Origin: Syngnathus acus
Taxonomy: Eukaryota; Chordata; Actinopteri; Syngnathiformes; Syngnathidae
DNA: 64,000 nt
Assembly (NCBI RefSeq): GCF_901709675.1
Contig: NC_051105.1
Location: 13,564,604-13,628,603 of the forward strand
Reading direction: 5' to 3'
A program made the position numbers and the translations under genes. The notes beneath the pieces were generated by a model. That model made no database searches and had not been told where the DNA came from. It saw only the letters and a list, made by a program, of their open reading frames with translations. Below, piece by piece: positions 53,439 to 64,000 of this stretch. The number at the start of each line of letters is the position of its first letter. Positions within the stretch are counted from its first letter, which is position 1.

Positions 53439-53789
53439 CTGTAGGAGAAGAACAAAACAGACAAACAAAACAAGACTGATCATCTGCTGCTTGGACTTCA
53501 GAATTGATTCTATATATCAAACACAAACTTCAGTACAAAATGCCAAGCAAATGTTTGACAAACTGATTCACACTTTCATATGTTTTGTTCGTTTTGGCCC
53601 CAGTTCTTTTATATACAAACCGGATTCGGTTGAAGTTGGGAAATTGTGTAAAATGTAAATAAAAAAATGATTTGAAAATCCTTTTCAACTTATATTCAAT
53701 TGAATACACTACAAAGACAACATATTTAATGCTCAAACTCATAAACTTTATTTTAATTTTCAAATAATAATTAACTTAGAATTTCATGG

Positions 53790-54860
53790 CTGCAACACGT
53801 GCATTAGAAGTTGGGAAAGGGCATGTTTACCACTTCGTTACATCACCTTTTCTTTTAATAACACTCAATAAACGTTTTGGAAGAAAGGAGACTAATTCTC
53901 TTAGCTTCTCATGTGGAATTCTTTCCCATTCTTGCTTGATGAACCGCTTCAGTTGTTCAACAGCCCAGGGGTCTTCCCTGTCGTATTTTACACTTCATAA
54001 TGCGCCACACATTTTCAATGGGAGACAGGTCTGGACTACAAGCGGGCCAGGGGAGAACCTGGACTCTTTTACTTCGAAGCCACGCTGTTGTAACACGTGC
54101 AGAATGTGGCTTGGCATTATCTTGCTAAAATAAGCAGTTGCTCCAAAATCTGTATGTACTTTTCAGCATTTATGTTGCCTTCACAGAAATGTAAGTCACC
54201 TATGCCATGGGAACTAATGCACCCTCATACCATCACAGACGCGGGCCTTTGAACTTTGCGTTGATAACAGTCCGGATGGTCCGCTTCCTCTTTGGTCCGG
54301 AGGACACAACGTTCAGTGTTTCCAAAAACAATTTGAAAAGTGGACTCATCAGACCACAAAACACTTTTTCATTGTGCATCAGTCCATTTTACATGAGCTC
54401 GGGCCCAGAGAACCCGGCGGCGTTTCTGGATGTTGTTCATAAACGGCTTTGGCTTTGCATGGTAGAGTTTTAACCCGCACTTACTGATATAGTGATGAAC
54501 TGTATTTACTGACAGTGGTTTTCTGAAGTTTTCCTGAGCCCATTTGGTGATATCCTTTACACATTCATGTCGGTTTTTAAGGCAGTGCCATCGGAGGGAT
54601 CGATGGTCATGGTCATTCAGTCTTGGTTTCCGGCTGTGGCGCTTACGTGCAGTGATTTCACCAGATTCTCTGAACCTTTTGATGATATTATGGACCGTAG
54701 ATGTTGAAAACCCTAAATTTCTTGCAATTTTGCTTTGAGAAATGTTGTTCTTAAACTGTTCAACTATTTTGTCCTGCAGTTGTGGACTAAGTGGTGAACC
54801 TCGCCCCATTCTTACTTGTGAATGACAGAGCATGTTTGGGGAGGCTCCTTTTATATCCAA
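53790..54860 (-). pseudogene. Tc1-type transposase
   Basis: An open first part (54369-54860) has RGSPLSPQLQDKIVEQFKNN, KIARNLGFSTSTVHNIIKRF (HTH), KPRLNDHDHRSLR, and ends WTDAQ with a TGA in place of the conserved Trp. The frame then continues [15 protein letters not shown] (first Asp). Later parts, towards 53790, are recognisable only in pieces because of frame changes. Confidence 0.85.
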
Positions 54861-55021
54861 TCATGGTACCCAATTAGCCTGATCACATGTGGGATGTTCC
54901 AAATAGGTGTTTGATGAGCTTTTCGCAGCTTTCTCTGTATTTTTTGCCACCTTTCCCAACTTCTACTGGAAGTGTTGCAGCCATGAAATTCAAAGTTAAT
55001 TATTATTTGGCAAAAAACAAT

Positions 55022-56192
55022 TACCGTTTTTTTCCATGTATAATGCGCAAAATTTAACTAATTTATTGTCCTAAAATCTTGGGTGCGCATTATACATGGG
55101 TACAACAATTTTTGAAGAAAATCTCGCTCGAAATAAAACTTGAAATCACCTTTCTTCTTGTTTGCTGTCAATCGCGCATCGCATTCAGCCATCCTGCCCA
55201 ACACACTTAGTCAGTAAAATTCATAATTGACGACACATCGTTTGATGCGATGGTGCAATCCTTGATGGTGTGTTATTGTCAAATATTGTTTGTTTTTTAA
55301 TCTCCATCGCAGACCGGATATCATACGGAGGCAGTATCACTGCGCATGCGCACTATGGATCCGATGCGCAGAACGGATTTGTACTGTGTTCTGGTCATTT
55401 CGCCAAAGAAGGGATAATAGTCCTCTTCTCTTCTTGACTGACAATGAATGCGATAGTTTAATACAATCAGCAAATAACAAAATGCGTATTACAGGTAATA
55501 TTTTATTTCACAACACTTTGCCTTGTTCCTTTCCTCTCTGCTGTTCACTTCAAACACGCTCCATACGAACACAATGCTCTCGTATCAGACGCTTGCTCGA
55601 TCACCTGCTCGTTTGCTGTCACAATGTACCCTACACAAATCCGAAACATTTGTTGCGGCTCCGAGTCACGACGAGGGGCAAGTTTTGGTTTCCAAGGGTG
55701 TTTTTATTTCTCTTCAACTTCTCTCCCATACAGAGCCGCCTTTTTCACATGTCCGCACGTCACTTTCCTCTCTTTTCATTTTAACCTAACTGATCGCGGT
55801 GGTGCCTTTCTGGGCAGTCGGAGAAATCAACGCCAACAAAAAAAATACATCCAGCCTAGTTAAGAAATCACCAGAAAGATCACCATGACAATTGTGAACA
55901 CACAGAAAGATAATAAATAACTGGAACATCACTCAAATATTGGTGATCCCGTTGAGAGTCTCACATATTTCTTCGCTATCGAGTTTGCTAGCGCATGCGC
56001 AGTGATACTGACCGGCAGAATAAATTCCCAAAGATGATCTTTTTTCTGAAATAATTTTACGTTTACGGACTTAAGTAAGAGTCAAAATTTGGGTGCGTAT
56101 TATACATGGGTACAGGCTTTTTTCCAGCATCGACATGCCATTTTTAGGGTGCGTATTATACATGGGTGCGTATTATACATGGAAAAACGGTA
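55022..56192 (+). mobile_element. E-family MITE, copy E5
   Basis: Element 55024-56190, CCGTTTTTTTCCATGTATAA to TATACATGGAAAAACGG, TA on both sides. It has the central block but no SINE; after CCAGCCTAGTTAAGA it continues with a different 190 bases that E4 also has. It therefore keeps the pre-SINE state. Confidence 0.93.
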
Positions 56193-56404
56193 AGTTTATC
56201 AGTTTGAACATTAAATATGTTCTCTTTATAGTGTATTCAATTGAATAGGGGATGAGAAGGATTTTAAAATTGTTGTATTTTGGATTTATTTACATTTTAC
56301 ACAATTTCCCAACTTGAACCGAATCCGGTTTGTACACTGAGGTCCAAATTCATTAAGAACTGCGTCACTTTTTGTGTGGCGCTAACTGGTAAAAATGGCG
56401 CAAA

Positions 56405-57010
56405 CAGATAGCATCCAACCCCAACCTTTTTAGCACCAAGGACCGGATCATTGGCAGACTCTGACGGACCTCAGTACCAGGCCTCTCTCAGCAGGCCTAC
56501 AGTTAAGGGTGGGGTGACATGTTTGTCCTTTGTGCTCATGCTCTTTTGTATCTTTGATGAACTGTCTTTAGCCTCAGTTGTTGGCAGACAGTCATGGAAT
56601 AAAGACGTGTTCCTCTCTTCTGCTATAAGACAGGGTTTTAAGGTGTGGTGCATAAATACAACAAAATAAAATGATACGACCGGTATATAAACAATGGTAT
56701 TGTGGCGTAAAAGGAAATGAGACACAGAAGGTGTGTTGCAAAATACTTTACTGAACATACTCACAAAACATGAAATGGGAAGAACAACAAGGAAAGTGCG
56801 TTACCACATAAACACCATATTCCCAACACTCCCTTCATCCCTTAGTTCCATGAAGGAATTCTGTATGAGAACACCACAGTATAATAGAATAATAAACGTC
56901 AATCCACTGTGCTCCGATGCAACTTTATAACAGGATCCTCATACCATCGCGCCAACAATATAAGTAATGAGTAAGATTATGTTATGTTCACGTCATCAAG
57001 GTGTGGGAGA
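56405..57010. mobile_element. hAT fragment (CCCCAACCTTTTTAGC family)
   Basis: Shares CCCCAACCTTTTTAGCACCA and AAATGATACGACCGG with the element at 62576-63450. No terminal duplication was seen. Confidence 0.6.
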
Positions 57011-57032
57011 GAATTCGGTCCATTTTTCAAAA

Positions 57033-57724
57033 TACAGTTAAACCTCGGTTTTCGAACGTCCCGGTTCTCGAACAAATCGGAATTCGAACGAAAAATTCGA
57101 GATTTTTTTGCTTTGGTCGAGATTTTTTTGCTTCGGTTGTCGAACAAAATTCGGAGGTCGAACCTCGCGAGATGAGCCGAAAGGACCCGAGAAAACCTGA
57201 CTGCCGACTGACTCCGTTCGTTATTGTATTTTCGTTACTTTGAGGATTGTATTAACCCCTAATCACGCCTCCAAAGAAAGCAAGCGGGAGCAGTAAAGCC
57301 ATCCTAAAACACAAAGACGCTCTTAAAGCAATGCGACAGTGAGCGCCCGGCGCGCTGCGGTTGCGTGATCAGACCAAATTAAGCTCCCTGCGTACTTAGG
57401 TCCACTTAAATTTTGGAAAGAACATCAGGACCTTAAAAATATTTTCTAAATTTCAGCGACGGCTCTGTCACAATAATGCGACCAGCGCAGTGCAGTTGCA
57501 CGGTCGGCGGCGCACTACGGTTGCGCGTTCTGCGGTGCGCTGCAGTTGCGCAAAAAAATGCGCAAATGAAAAAATGCTTAAAAAAGGCGTTATTCTTAGT
57601 CTTGGAACGGATTAAATTTTTTTCCATTATTTGTAATGGGAAAAATAGATTCGGAATTTCACCGATTCACTTCTCGAACCTCCTTCTGGAACGGATTGTG
57701 GTCGAAAACCGAGGTTTGACTGTA
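57033..57724. mobile_element. Tigger/mariner-type MITE
   Basis: Element 57035-57722 with CAGTTAAACCTCGGTTTTCG and CGAAAACCGAGGTTTGACTG, TA on both sides. Confidence 0.9.
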
Positions 57725-58060
57725 AAAGATTGTTCAAACTCAGATAAATGAAACGAAAATAATGCAGATGGTGAAATAACTCACAAGCTACAATTTTAAG
57801 CAGAATGTGTCTGTGCGCCAGTGGTATTTGCGTGCATTTAAATGAGGTAATTGGTGGCAAAGTTGCCCACCTATATGTTAATGAGCCTCATTGATAGACA
57901 ATGTCTAATTCACTAACACCAGCGGTAATAGAAAAGGTTTTGGGGTGTGCAAAGATTGCCGACAGTGAGTTGGCGCAAAAGTAGCGCGACTCAGTGGGCG
58001 CCAGTGCCAGAGTAATGCGAGGGAACATTCCAACAAATACAAAACATCTGTTCCTCTATC

Positions 58061-58301
58061 ATCTATCGCAGGGGTCGGGAACCTTTTTGGCGGACAGAGC
58101 CATTCATGCCCATTTTTTACAAATAATTTCCGGTGAGAGCCATACCATTTAAAAAAAACGATAGGCAAGATACAATTAAATGCATGTATTTTAATTAAGA
58201 CCAACGATTTTCTGAGTGTAGTAATGTATTCTTTTTAATAACGTCACCAAAAGAGCCATATCTGGCTCGCGAGCCATAGGTTCCCAACGCCTGATCTATC
58301 G
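58061..58301. mobile_element. hAT MITE with 8-bp duplication
   Basis: Element 58069-58293 (225 bp), CAGGGGTCGGGAACCTTTTT at the left, GCCATAGGTTCCCAACGCCTG at the right. Perfect duplication ATCTATCG. Confidence 0.95.
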
Positions 58302-59689
58302 TCATCGCCATCATCAACACACATGGAGTACAGCTGCAACACAAAAACGGAAACAGGAATTGTATTGGAACAGAATGGCTACTTGTGAACAGACCCGTCA
58401 CCAGACCTCAGTTTTTAGGGGGGCACAAGAAATGCATGGGGGGCCCAATTATTATTACCCTATAAACAACTGCATGTGTGCATACATGCATGGCTCGAAT
58501 GCAAACACATCACATGCTTCTAAGATGCTTTACGGTACGATCAGCGGTTACACATTAGATTCAAATGATGGATTTAATTGTTGAATTGGTTGGTCCAAGA
58601 CTCATGATTTATAAGTCAAGGATTCTGATTCTGATTCAGGAAAATATATACTTTATATTTGAGAGGGGAAGCAAGGCATTAAGACATTAAAAGCAGAGCA
58701 GAGGAGAAGGGATTGAAATAATGAACAAATATATAAAATATAATATATTTTGGGGGATTCAGTTTGAGGGGCACAACATTTATTTGAGGGGCCAGGCCCC
58801 CTCTTGCCCCGGTGAAGTTTAAGGCCAGGAACATTGTTAATTTATGTAAACAGAGTAACAACACATCAAAGCCAAAGAAGGCTCAGAAGACTTTTGATAT
58901 TTGAACACCTGCAAATAAGCAGGAGCTACATGCTACCAGTGGCTGGTGTCCAATACTGGAACAGAAATCTCTTGTATTATGTCTACAATACAGGCTGGTG
59001 CCTGTGATGCTGATGTGTGCAAATGTTGTCACAAAAACTCTTCAACACTGTTGTCAAACGCTGATACCGATAGCCTCCTAGTAATTACTATTAGCATTGC
59101 GAGCATTAAAGATGAAGAACTGGGACGAAATACGTATAACAAACCAAAGAGTTATCAATCAACACACCTTTTTCAGCTGTGCTGTAAGTTCTACAAGACA
59201 ATTTGTTTCAACAAACATAATTAGATTACCTTTTTAATAACTAACATGCACACAACTAACAACTTTTCTTTTTGGACCATGAAATAATTATGTACATTAT
59301 GGGAGAATCAACCAGTCACTCATGTGCCAAGTCACGTTTTTTATAATAGGAAGGTGCCAAGTCACGTTTTCAGCACATTGACGTCTAAAGAGACGTTTGT
59401 ATTTTCAGTCAGAAAACTCATTCATTTAAAAAGTAATGATGATGAGTACGTGAGCGTGCACATTGCAGGGAGTACGTGGAAGCATACAATGATCTATTAG
59501 CCTGACTTTTTCCTGTGTCTTCTCGGGGGTATTTTTAAGCAAGTGTAGAAAATAGGAACCAATTTTCCCTTCCCTAAGCAAAGCTAGGAGGTCAAGAATA
59601 AAGTGGCATTTAGTTTTTGTTATAATGGTTTGAAAAACCAAGAATAAAATTGGTGTTTTGGTTTTCTGTCGGATTTACGCAGAGTAATA
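58302..59689. other. Intronic sequence, nothing recognised
   Basis: AT-rich DNA between the first D2 exon and the D1b exon of gene A. A 71-codon minus-strand frame at 59426-59641 has no recognisable domain or good splice sites. Confidence 0.45.
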
Positions 59690-59836
59690 GGGCAAAAAGT
59701 GTGACTTTTGGGATAGTCCGGCACGCATTATATACATTGATTCCTATGGGAATCGTTGCTTCTACTTGCAAACGTTTTTACTTACAAACCCAATCGCGGA
59801 ACCAATTCAGTTCGTAAGTGGAAGTACCACTGTAGT
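59690..59836. mobile_element. mariner MITE end fragment
   Basis: ATTGATTCCTATGGGAATCG and AAGTGGAAGTACCACTGTA match the end of a common mariner MITE. Confidence 0.5.
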
Positions 59837-60209
59837 ATTAAGGTTGGTTGTACAGTACACAGTAAACAAAGTGTTTCTACTGAAAAATGGAAAAAAGATC
59901 AAATTCAAAGAAACATCTGGAGAGGCAACTGGCTGTGTGAAGCAGAGGTACAACGGTACAACTAATGCAGGAAATCTCCGAATTTTGAAATGCTGCATTG
60001 AGTCAGCTTTATATTTTGAGTGTTTTTGTATTGCATTTTTGAATAGTGCACCTGGCATTATTAGTTTGATGATGTACTTGACCTTTTTTCTTTTGAATTT
60101 CATTTTGTGGATTTTAAATCTTCTCATCTTGGTTTATTCACCTGATTAGTCATGCATTACAATTTTGTTATGTCCTACAATAAAAAAATCTTTATTTAGG
60201 AGACCTTTA
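59837..60209. other. Intronic sequence, nothing recognised
   Basis: AT-rich; reading frames here have a skewed, hydrophobic composition from T-rich DNA and no domain. Confidence 0.4.
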
Positions 60210-60431
60210 TCAGACATGAGATGATATCACGATATCACGACTCCATCTGTCAATTTCTGTCAATATCATGTTGGTCATGTCACACAATAAATTTGGCTGA
60301 GCAGAGGTGTGTGTGTAAGAGGAAGGGATGGGGTGATGTTCATGTGTGCCCATGTGTATGATGTGGCTCTTTACGGTAACACAGTAAAAAATGTGGCTCT
60401 TAGTCTCTGACAGGTTGGCCACCCCTGTTTT
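60210..60431. mobile_element. hAT MITE, right end
   Basis: Ends GACAGGTTGGCCACCCCTG. The left end is not clear. Confidence 0.5.
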
Positions 60432-60445
60432 AAGCTATCAAAATG

Positions 60446-60816
60446 CAATTGTGAAATTTCATCCCTCCGTTTTCTGTCCCGCTTGTCCCCACTGAGGTCG
60501 CGAGTGTGCTGGAGATTATCCCAGCAGTCATCGGGCAGCAGGTGGGGGACACCCTGAACTGGTTGCCAGCAAATCGCAGGGCATACAGAGACGAACAACC
60601 ATTCGCACTCGCACTCGCACTTAATTTAGAGTGCTCAATTGGCCTAGCGTGCATGTTTTCGGGATGTGGGAGGAAAACCCATGCAAGCACAGGGAGATGC
60701 AACATGCAAACTCCACACAGGGAGGGCCGGAGGTGGAATCGAAACCACAATTTCTGAACTGTGAGGCGGACATGCTAAGTAACTAGTGTTTTGCCGAGGT
60801 GCCCCAATCGTGAAAT
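60446..60816 (-). mobile_element. V-SINE with 12-bp target duplication
   Basis: SINE 60458-60804; direct repeats CAATTGTGAAAT (60446) and CAATCGTGAAAT (60805), one mismatch. Tail, body and tRNA head present with several deletions. Confidence 0.88.
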
Positions 60817-61107
60817 GTATGTTTAAAAATATTTGTACCCTTCATTTTATATCACATATACCGTTACCATGAAGAAATGCAATTTACATCGTTTTACAGA
60901 TTGTGGGCCATTTTGGCCCAGTTCTACATTAAATATTTGAAACTGAATGTTGAATTTGTAGCTGAATGTTTACATTTTTTAAACTAAAAAGTGCACATTA
61001 AATATTTTGATGGTAGTAAAATTCAGAGTTAGTAATTCTGAATCAGATTGCAAAATATACTTCTAATTTAGTAGATGCACCTATTTTTTTGTGCACGACA
61101 TGCTTAC

Positions 61108-61277
61108 CTTGTCTGCTACAGGCTCTGACTAGATCTGAAGTCAGCCCACGCCGTTCTGCTTGAACACCCAGCATAACACAGCCATGCTCTGCCTCGGCTT
61201 TGATGGAAGTGACCTTACACGAAGTAAAATTAATCTGCTTGCAGGTTGGGACATCTTTCCAAAGATCAGAGTCAAAG
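61108..61277 (-). CDS. Class II cytokine receptor gene A, D1 second-half exon
   Basis: Acceptor TTTTTTTTAATTCAG (ends 61278), donor GTAAGCATG from 61107, 170 bases. Encodes DSDLWKDVPTCKQINFTSC, then KVTSIKAEAEHGCVMLGVQA and ERRGLTSDLVRACSRQ. The W..VP.C....TSC..TS...E...CV(M)LxVQAE pattern is the D1 C-to-G strand region of this family, with one N-glycosylation site (NFT). Enters in phase 2 and leaves in phase 1, where G joins GT of the next exon as Gly. The phase-2 entry expects a D1a exon like that of gene B; none was found up to 64000, so it should lie to the right. Confidence 0.87.
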
Positions 61278-61399
61278 CTGAATTAAAAAAAAAGAAACAA
61301 CGGGCAACTCAGACTGTGTTTTTCACAAACTTTAAAAACTATTTTGGAAAAATAATAAATACTGTTCCATTTAAATAAATACCAAAATTTCACCCCCAT

Positions 61400-62316
61400 A
61401 CTCCATTCAATGTACTGGCTCATTTCATCTTGGATCAATTTCAAAATCCTGCTACGCAGCCATAAATGCATTTATGGACCTGCACGGACCTACCACCCAT
61501 GACTCATCATGTAACAGTCCATCACCGACAGACACACTCAGATCTACGGAGGTGGTACCCCATACCTGGACTTCAGAGCATATTTACCGTATTTACCTTA
61601 TGTTCCTTACGTTCCATCTCGTAACCTTCGTTCGCAAAACGCTAGTCTTTTACTGACACCGAGGGCCAAGAAAATGTCTGCAGGGTCTAGAGCATTTTCT
61701 ATTCGGGCTCCAGAGCTTTGGATTGCCCTACCAATGGATATTAGAACTGTTACCTCAGTAGAAACATTTAAGACACGTTTAAAGACACATTTCTATGATA
61801 TGGCCTTTAATTAACCTGTAGTGGTCGATTCGGCTGGAGTTTCTTTTCGCTCTCTCTCCCCATCCCCCCTCCCCCCACCCCTCCCCGGCTGGGGAGGTGG
61901 TTAGGTGACACCCAAGCTGACAGCGGCTATCTGGATTCTCGTGGACCAATTCAGGATGAAGGAACTGCAGCTTACCCTCCTTGAAGACACTGCCAGGACA
62001 ATCGAGGGCACCTCCGGCAGCTCTTCGCTTTGACTTGGACATCCACTTTTTCATTGATTTTTATATTACGTATTTTATGTGCCCTCTCTGCATCCATTGC
62101 AGCCTGGTGATCCTAAAAGGGGGATCCTTCCATCTGTGGTCCCTTCTCAAGGTTTCTCATTTTTCCCCTGGTAGGGTTTTTTTGAGTTTTTCCTTGCCCT
62201 TTTGGGAGCTTAAGATCAGGGGATACTTTGAGAATAATTGTCAATTGTTTGTCTATGTGAAGCCCTTTGAGACTGCTTGTGATTTACGGCTATACAAATA
62301 AACTTGACTTGACTTG
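61400..62316 (+). pseudogene. L2-type LINE C-terminus and 3' UTR
   Basis: Starts with a degraded YWLISSWINFKILLRSHKCI (RT C-terminal region), later SAGSRAFSIRAPELWIALPM and SVETFKTRLKTHFYDMAF with a stop at about 61815. The long 3' UTR contains GGGGGATCCTTCCATCTGTG and ends TACAAATAAACTTGACTTGA. A different L2-like subfamily from the one at 21126. Confidence 0.8.
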
Positions 62317-62575
62317 AATTTTCCACACCACAAGGCGCTTCAGGTTAAAAGGTGCCGACTCAATTTGGGGGCTTCTCTGTACTGATGTCTGATGTGTCAA
62401 ATCAAGCAGACTCTGCCCAAAAAATGGGTGTCAGTAAGTCCACCGCCACTCTGTTCCAAAATACCGTTAAAACGTGAATTTCTTTCAGGGGGAACTTGCA
62501 GTACTGACATTACTTTTTAATACAGTCCAATCACATAAGTGCCAATGATGGGCTCGCTTTACCGTCCCTTTAAAT
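62317..62575. other. Short unclassified stretch
   Basis: Begins with a pogo-type MITE end (TTTTCCACACCACAAGGCGC); otherwise not recognised. Confidence 0.35.
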
Positions 62576-63450
62576 CAGCGATCCCCAACCTTTTTAGCAA
62601 CATGGACCGGATTATTGTCAGACAATATTTTCATAAATCGGCTTTTAAGGTGTGGCGGATAAATACAACAAATTAAAATGATACGACCGGCATAAAAACA
62701 ATGGTACTGTGGTGCCGAAGGAAAGGTTTAGGATTAGAGACGCAGGAGGTGCGTTGTTAAAGACTTCACTGAACATACACTCCTAAAACAAGGAATCGGA
62801 AGAACAATAATGATAGAGTTTTGCCCACTCGACCTTTTAAGCAAGAACCACACGTGAGACAGTTTGGCCGTTTTACGCTTGCAAGCAGAGAAAGCCATCA
62901 GCACCCTATGGGGTACAGAGGTGCTTGAAAGCAGTCTGACTTTCGCTTCTTGCAAGAGAATATTTATTGAGAGAAAGCAGGGTGGGGGTGAGAGTGAACA
63001 GATTTCGAGGTTCACCTCTGCAAACTGGTTAATCAGTGCAGAGTGTCTTCGCGCTTTGTTTTACAAGGTTGTGGAAAAAGATACTAGTGGAGCATTTTAG
63101 ATAACTAATGAAGCAAGAATGTTTCCACATCATTTGGAAGATTTCAACAAATGAATGTGGAAAGTTTCAACGAGTCAAGGAAAGGTGGAATGTTTTAACA
63201 AAGTTAATGATTCCAGTCAACCCTCCAACATAATCATACGATCAAAATGATTTGTCAACTCGAACAAATAGCTGAAATACGTTAACACAAACACCATGTT
63301 CCTAACACACCCTTCAATCCTTAGTTTCAAGGGGGAATTTTGAATACGAACACCACTGTATAATATAATAATAAACGTGGATCTACTGTGTACTTTTATG
63401 CAACTTTACTAGCAGAGTCCTCACAAAATCACGCGAACAACACAACATGA
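62576..63450. mobile_element. hAT non-autonomous element
   Basis: Left end CAGCGATCCCCAACCTTTTT. Shares ATGATACGACCGGCATAAAA and the later AATAATAAACGTGG with 56405-57010. Right end not defined. Confidence 0.6.
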
Positions 63451-63451
63451 G

Positions 63452-64000
63452 TAATGTTATCAGCATATCTCAGCAGTTGCAGGACTGCTTCGACAGGACT
63501 AACTGGGACATCTTCGAACACCGGGACTTGAACGTGTTCACAGACAGTGTTCTGTGTTATATCAAGCACTGCACAGACACTGTCACAGTGGACAAACCTA
63601 TACGGATATAACCCAACCAGAAGCCCTGGATGACCCGGGAGGTCCTTCGGCTGCTGGAGGAGAGGGACACCGCCCTGTCACAGCCAGAGCCAACTTGAGG
63701 AGAGGCATCAGAGAGGCCCAGCTTGCCTACAAGAAGAGGATTGAGGATCACCTGGACAGCAACAACAGCAAGCAGGTGTGGCAGGGAGTCCAACATCTCA
63801 CCAACTACAGAACCACCATCGGAGCTGCTGAAGGGGACGCCTCACTGGCAGAGGTCCTCAATATCTTCTTTGCCCGGTTCGAGTCCGAGCCACCTGAAGC
63901 GGCCACATCACATCCCACAGTCCGCAGCAGCTTCACCCTCACAGTGAAGGAGCACGAGGTGAGGCGCACGCTGCGGACCATCAACTCGAGGAAGGCTGCG
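63452..64000 (+). pseudogene. L2-type LINE linker region, runs off the window
   Basis: Encodes, with several frame breaks, LQDCFDRTNWDIFEHRDLNV, NQKPWMTREVLRLLEERDTA, ANLRRGIREAQLAYKKRIED, FFARFESEPPEAA and the start of RRTLRTINSRKAA, which precedes the RT. It corresponds to the linker of the LINE at 21126-23578. Confidence 0.8.

Larger units (their letters stand above)
53614..56334 (-). mobile_element. Tc1-type element split by E5
   Basis: Element 53616-56332: CAAACCGGATTCGGTTGAAG at the left and CTTGAACCGAATCCGGTTTG at the right, TA on both sides. E5 is inserted inside its right inverted repeat. Without E5 it is about 1550 bp. Confidence 0.92.

Noticed and set aside
59766-60149. 127-codon plus-strand ORF
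   Set aside because: T-rich intronic DNA giving a hydrophobic run; no domain, no splice sites, and it lies antisense to gene A.

Overview
The window is nuclear DNA of a teleost fish, probably an acanthomorph. The evidence is the repeat set (V-SINEs, an AFC-like SINE, L2-type, L1-type and AP-endonuclease LINEs, Tc1/mariner, pogo/Tigger and hAT transposons) together with intron-split cytokine-receptor exons. Nothing looks bacterial or viral. Species cannot be determined from the sequence alone.

Host genes. Seven small exons, all on the minus strand, belong to two class II cytokine receptor (CRFB/CRF2) genes in tandem. Gene A, upstream on the right, is represented by a D1 second-half exon (61108-61277), two D2 exons (53296-53438 and 52957-53098), a transmembrane exon (29213-29355) and a probable short cytoplasmic-tail exon ending in a stop (19617-19718). 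Its signal-peptide and D1 first-half exons should lie beyond base 64000. Gene B starts about 11.7 kb downstream with a signal-peptide exon (7894-7951) and a D1 first-half exon (2993-3116), and continues past the left edge. The splice phases, read as one series across both genes, are 1-2-1-0-1-0, the classical pattern of this receptor family. Gene A spreads about 600 coding bases over 41.7 kb.

Everything else is intronic or intergenic and mostly mobile DNA. 1-2700: hAT and pogo-type relics and an L2 deletion derivative. 2700-8400: a copia fragment, then gene B exons flanking a nearly intact hAT element with a perfect 8-bp target duplication. 8400-13900: a tandemly duplicated TTCGTTCA-rich repeat with SINEs inserted, LINE fragments and MITEs. 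14686-19600: a hAT MITE, a LINE with RT and the first member (E1) of a TA-flanked MITE family. 19600-24000: gene A tail exon, then L2 LINEs, one interrupted by a mariner. 24300-29170: an almost complete pogo/POGK-like transposon and a Tc1. 29200-37600: gene A TM exon followed by a multi-level nest of Tigger, pogo-type, hAT and E-family elements. 37800-44100: V-SINE and a near full-length LINE carrying four hAT insertions. 44100-52770: CA repeat, Tc1, mariner, L2, V-SINE, LINE 3' end, and an LTR with minisatellites. 52950-64000: gene A ectodomain exons among Tc1, E5, Tigger, hAT, V-SINE and L2 copies.

The receptor exons keep open frames, consensus splice sites and matched phases, so gene A looks functional despite introns of 7.7, 23.6 and 9.5 kb filled by transposons. 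Several insertions can be checked inside the window because target duplications are perfect or because a duplicated empty site is present.
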